40,680 nucleotides of DNA. It comes from Gammaproteobacteria bacterium (lineage in GTDB: Bacteria; Pseudomonadota; Gammaproteobacteria; GCA-001735895). The notes beneath the pieces were generated by a model. That model worked only from the letters and a program-made list of their open reading frames with translations. It searched no databases and was not told where the DNA came from. The stretch is from assembly GCA_018669845.1 (NCBI GenBank), contig JABHSO010000190.1:1-40680 (forward strand), written 5' to 3'. Positions 38,217 through 40,680 of this stretch are shown in pieces; position 1 is the first letter of the stretch; each line of letters begins with the position of its first letter. A program made the translations under genes and the position numbers.

Positions 38217-38423
38217 CTATTTTAGAAAATATGAAACATCATTCTGAAAATAGGTGCTCAGTAAACTAATTTTCGGTGACTTTACCTGTTCACGGGTAAA
38301 TTCATCCGTTACCAACAATGCCGTCGTACACCCTCCAACAAAAACAAATTTAGGAAGCAGTTCCTCACCAAGCCCTTCGGCAACTCGAATCAACATATCC
38401 TTATGTATATCGGCATTCTTCAT
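38217..38423 (-). pseudogene. Truncated AbiEii/AbiGii-type nucleotidyltransferase
   Basis: 68 residues. Starts like a nucleotidyltransferase of the AbiEii group: MKNADIHKDMLIRVAEGLGE, then FVFVGGCTTALLVTDEFTREQV, with the GG of motif I. Full-length relatives continue with a DxD-type DDVDLI segment. Here the similarity stops after REQV and is replaced by about 20 unrelated residues (KSPKISLLSTYFQNDVSYFLK) and a stop. The catalytic Asp pair is lost. The start overlaps the upstream HTH gene by four bases, the normal coupling, so the 5' side is intact and the 3' side was cut off. Confidence 0.75.
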
Positions 38424-39046
38424 TGAAGGACCTCCAAATGCTCACTCAACAGTTTAATCGCTAAATTGCGCTCACGAGACTGCCCTACTCTTATCGCATC
38501 AACTAATGCCAGCAAGGCATAAAGTTCCGCATCCAGCCTGACCGCATAAGGTACCGACTTAAATAACGGCTCTATCACCTGCCCTCTGGTATTTCCTTTA
38601 GCATCGGACCATACAGGCGGTAATTCGCCTGCACTAGAAAGCTTACCTTCTAGCACTGGTGCTGCTAAAGAGGTTGATATGCCTCGAGTTACAGCACCAG
38701 GCTTTACCGGAAACACATAACGTAAGCCATAAACTATAAATTCAGATAATGCTCTAATGTTTGCGCGAGGAACATCAATTTTTCGATCTCGAATTGCCAG
38801 ACCCGAATCGAAGCTTCTTTGTAACGATAAATTTATCTGAGACTTACTGATACCAGTCAACTGAGCTAAAGCTCGCACGGTATATTGATGATAATACCCG
38901 GGAGCATCCTCAACTTTTACAGGCTCATTACTCTCATCCACACTCCAGTCCTCCCAACTATCGGAAGTATAAACAGGAGAATTACCCTGCTCTTTCTTTT
39001 GCAGACAAGCCAGCTTTAACAGTAAGCCTATATCTTGACCTTTCAT
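38420..39046 (-). CDS. Winged-helix DNA-binding protein, partner of the nucleotidyltransferase
   Basis: 208 residues. An N-terminal helix-turn-helix is suggested by YTVRALAQLTGISKSQINLSLQRSFDSGL near 55-83, with the rest a conserved-looking alpha/beta domain (LSEFIVYGLRYVFPVKPGAVTRGISTSLAAPVLEGKL). No signal peptide. Its stop overlaps the start of the nucleotidyltransferase fragment, as in two-gene AbiEi/AbiEii-type antitoxin-toxin arrangements. A strong palindrome lies 16 bases upstream of the start codon, a likely operator. It may regulate its own transcription. Confidence 0.7.
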   Translation of the reverse strand: MKGQDIGLLLKLACLQKKEQGNSPVYTSDSWEDWSVDESNEPVKVEDAPGYYHQYTVRALAQLTGISKSQINLSLQRSFDSGLAIRDRKIDVPRANIRALSEFIVYGLRYVFPVKPGAVTRGISTSLAAPVLEGKLSSAGELPPVWSDAKGNTRGQVIEPLFKSVPYAVRLDAELYALLALVDAIRVGQSRERNLAIKLLSEHLEVLQ

Positions 39047-39061
39047 AATCTTATACCTATT

Positions 39062-39089
39062 TTGTCCTAAGTCCCGGGACCTGGGACAA
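39062..39089. promoter_or_regulatory. 28-base palindrome, candidate operator
   Basis: Arms TTGTCCTAAGTCCC and GGGACCTGGGACAA are complementary at 12 of 14 positions, with a perfect GTCCCGGGAC centre at 39071-39080. It lies 16 bases upstream of the start of the winged-helix gene (ATG 39046). The gap-free dyad suggests a dimeric-repressor operator. Contrast with its AT-rich surroundings is striking. Confidence 0.6.
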
Positions 39090-39185
39090 GTGTCGCTACA
39101 AAGATGAGTATCGTCAAGTTTTGTATTACAAATTAATCAGCAGTTCCAAATATTTTATAAGGCAATCTTGTCATTTGAAAAACAA

Positions 39186-39569
39186 TTAGGCATATGAAAA
39201 TACAGCACAATGCACAGATTGAGAACAATCCCATGATTGTTGGCAGGCAGTACGAAAAGTATCTAACAATACAGATGTTTCTCCCCATACATCCAGTGAT
39301 TCTATTTCAGATTCGGTAGCAAACCTTATTGATGAAAATTCATGAAAAGCATGATCAGCAATAGTCGGTCCATTACTGTACTTCCAGAGCAGTGAATATA
39401 AAGTTGGCATATTGACCTGTTCTGCGACAAATAGCTCACCAGCATAAAGGTATGATTCAATCTCGGTAATGTAATCTTCTGCTACATCACCGGATACTAG
39501 TATCTCACCGAAGGCTTTAAAATTATCTGCATCTCGATAGAGGTATTCCATAACGAAATAGCCATTCAT
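39186..39569 (-). CDS. Uncharacterised 127-residue protein
   Basis: Not recognised as a named family. Soluble, acidic: MEYLYRDADNFKAFGEILVSGDVAEDYITEIESYLYAGELFVAEQVNMPTLYSLLWKYSNG... The N-terminal half looks like a compact alpha/beta domain. Conserved-looking clusters are YRDADNFK at 11-18 and AGELFVAEQVNMP at 43-55. The C-terminus is Cys-rich (three Cys in the last about 20 residues). It is 138 bases beyond the palindrome, in the same direction as the HNH gene upstream. No function can be given. Confidence 0.55.
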   Translation of the reverse strand: MNGYFVMEYLYRDADNFKAFGEILVSGDVAEDYITEIESYLYAGELFVAEQVNMPTLYSLLWKYSNGPTIADHAFHEFSSIRFATESEIESLDVWGETSVLLDTFRTACQQSWDCSQSVHCAVFSYA

Positions 39570-39638
39570 AACATTCAGCCTCCGATTTAGCGTATTTATA
39601 AAAATTAAACAGATGTCATTAGTGGAGCACGTATATTG

Positions 39639-40484
39639 CTAAAACTCACAATTTTCACGGTGTGTTGCTAGGTAATCTTTATTGGGCTTGTAACTTTCCG
39701 GCAATGAAATCTTCATACCCTCTTTGCAAATAAAATAATTATTCACCACTTCATTTGTACCATAGTCTTTAATATTTTTTGAAATTAAAAGTCGATAATC
39801 ATCATCGAGGCTAATTAGGTTTCTATCAAATGCAGCATCATAGGTAGCCGACAAACAAAGTCCATTTTGAGGTTCTAGTCTTTTAGTGTTATCTTCAGCC
39901 CATGGAATAATATGGCTAGCTCGATTTATCTCTGGAATATTTAAACCAGAAATACAGCATATTTGATTATAAACCCGTAAAATTATTTTCCTGAAAATAT
40001 TTTGATTAACTCGAACTCTAAGAGAACGAGTCACATCAAGCCCCTGCTTTTCATCAAGACCTTCAATTAAAAAATCAGGAAAATTCAAATCGCTCTTAAA
40101 CTTGTTCTGTAATTCTGACTCATCTCCTACATGATTTTCAAAAATTCCAACTATTTTCTGCTCAAAATTATTTTCAACTAAAAATTCCTGATAACTTCTT
40201 AATGCAGCAGAACAAAAACCATCTCGTAAATAACTTTTAGGAATACCATCAATATCCCAAGCACTTGAGTTCCCCTTATGTTTTTCAATTAAAACTCGTT
40301 CATACAATTGCTGCAAACGGTCGACTGAATTAATGTTCCAGACATTTTTACAATCATCGAAAGTAAATGGCTCAACCTCAAGCATCTTACATAGCCAGTC
40401 CAGGGCCTTAACATATGATGATGCCTTATTACTTCCTTCAGTATTTATTGAGTGAATGTATTTTGAATATGAATCTTTTTTCAT
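39639..40484 (-). CDS. HNH endonuclease
   Basis: 281 residues. The C-terminal about 110 residues hold an HNH_2-type nuclease: CCISGLNIPEINRASHIIPW (H191), NGLCLSATYDAAFDRNLISL (N207 and D220). The N-terminal 160 residues are helical with basic and acidic patches and no recognised domain, probably for DNA recognition. It looks like the family of stand-alone HNH restriction-like nucleases found in defence regions; no methylase or partner is seen within the window. Its start is near the right edge and the upstream 196 bases hold no gene. Confidence 0.85.
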   Translation of the reverse strand: MKKDSYSKYIHSINTEGSNKASSYVKALDWLCKMLEVEPFTFDDCKNVWNINSVDRLQQLYERVLIEKHKGNSSAWDIDGIPKSYLRDGFCSAALRSYQEFLVENNFEQKIVGIFENHVGDESELQNKFKSDLNFPDFLIEGLDEKQGLDVTRSLRVRVNQNIFRKIILRVYNQICCISGLNIPEINRASHIIPWAEDNTKRLEPQNGLCLSATYDAAFDRNLISLDDDYRLLISKNIKDYGTNEVVNNYFICKEGMKISLPESYKPNKDYLATHRENCEF

Positions 40485-40680
40485 AGAGTTTTAGTCCTGC
40501 ATAACTTTTGACTGGACACGCAGCTTTATCTGTTTGTATAAGCCATTATTCAAAGTGAATTATAATTCTCTAGATTATTTTCTAAATTCATATAATTTAC
40601 TCCCCAAGTTCCCATATCACACTCATGGGTGCACTCCCCTTATGCTCCTGATACCTCGCTGAGCCATAGTAGGTGAAAGG

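Overview
The window is a chromosomal segment of a gammaproteobacterium that makes type IV pili. Roughly the first 31 kb is dense, ordered core genome. From memory, its gene order closely follows the Pseudomonas aeruginosa PA0388-PA0413 region: chpA-pilJIHG, gshB, tonB3, yqgE, yqgF, pyrR, pyrB, non-catalytic pyrC', pilU, pilT, yggS, proC, yggT, yggU and a DUF4426 gene. The AT-leaning composition and extra genes (an ApbE lipoprotein, a thioredoxin/helical-repeat protein, a DUF1330 protein, a MATE pump, a third PilT-family ATPase) say it is not a pseudomonad. I cannot name the genus.

Layout. 1-5909 (minus): pilus chemosensory operon pilG-pilH-pilI-pilJ-chpA, with chpA running off the left edge and no pilK between pilJ and chpA. 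6104-13667 (plus): gshB, ApbE lipoprotein, TonB, YqgE, YqgF, thioredoxin-like protein, DUF1330 protein and MATE transporter. 13714-16498 (plus): overlapping pyrR-pyrB-pyrC' pyrimidine genes. 16514-16580: GC-rich inverted repeat between convergent genes. 16593-20990 (minus): an EamA transporter and three tandem pilus retraction ATPases (pilT, pilU, a second PilU-like). 21081-24130 (plus): yggS, proC, yggT, yggU and a DUF4426 protein. 24138-24287: a second inverted repeat, again between convergent genes. 24323-30796: TerB-like protein, OxyR, a secreted isoaspartyl methyltransferase beside a membrane-embedded spermidine-synthase-like protein, a helix-hairpin-helix protein, a decayed DnaQ-like exonuclease fragment and a RidA protein. 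30851-33913 (minus): SEC-C/TPR protein, methyltransferase and a small DnaT-like protein.

34357 to the right end is an accessory region with a different character. It holds an intact rhomboid protease gene followed by two progressively 5'-truncated copies of its 3' end. The three rhomboid tails alternate with toxin-antitoxin-like or mobile-type genes: DUF2442, then an AAA/DUF4143 ATPase with a broken RelE-type toxin, then a MntA-HepT pair next to a decapitated AbiEii-type nucleotidyltransferase and its winged-helix partner. An unrecognised 127-residue protein and an HNH endonuclease follow.

How the genes work together: signals sensed by PilJ pass through PilI and ChpA to PilG and PilH, which in known relatives control pilus extension and retraction by PilT and PilU. 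TonB3 is linked to pilus assembly in P. aeruginosa. The pyrimidine genes probably form an ATCase complex scaffolded by the inactive PyrC'. The most unusual structure is the reiterated rhomboid 3' end separating toxin-antitoxin cassettes. I see no rRNA, tRNA, CRISPR array, integrase or transposase in the window.
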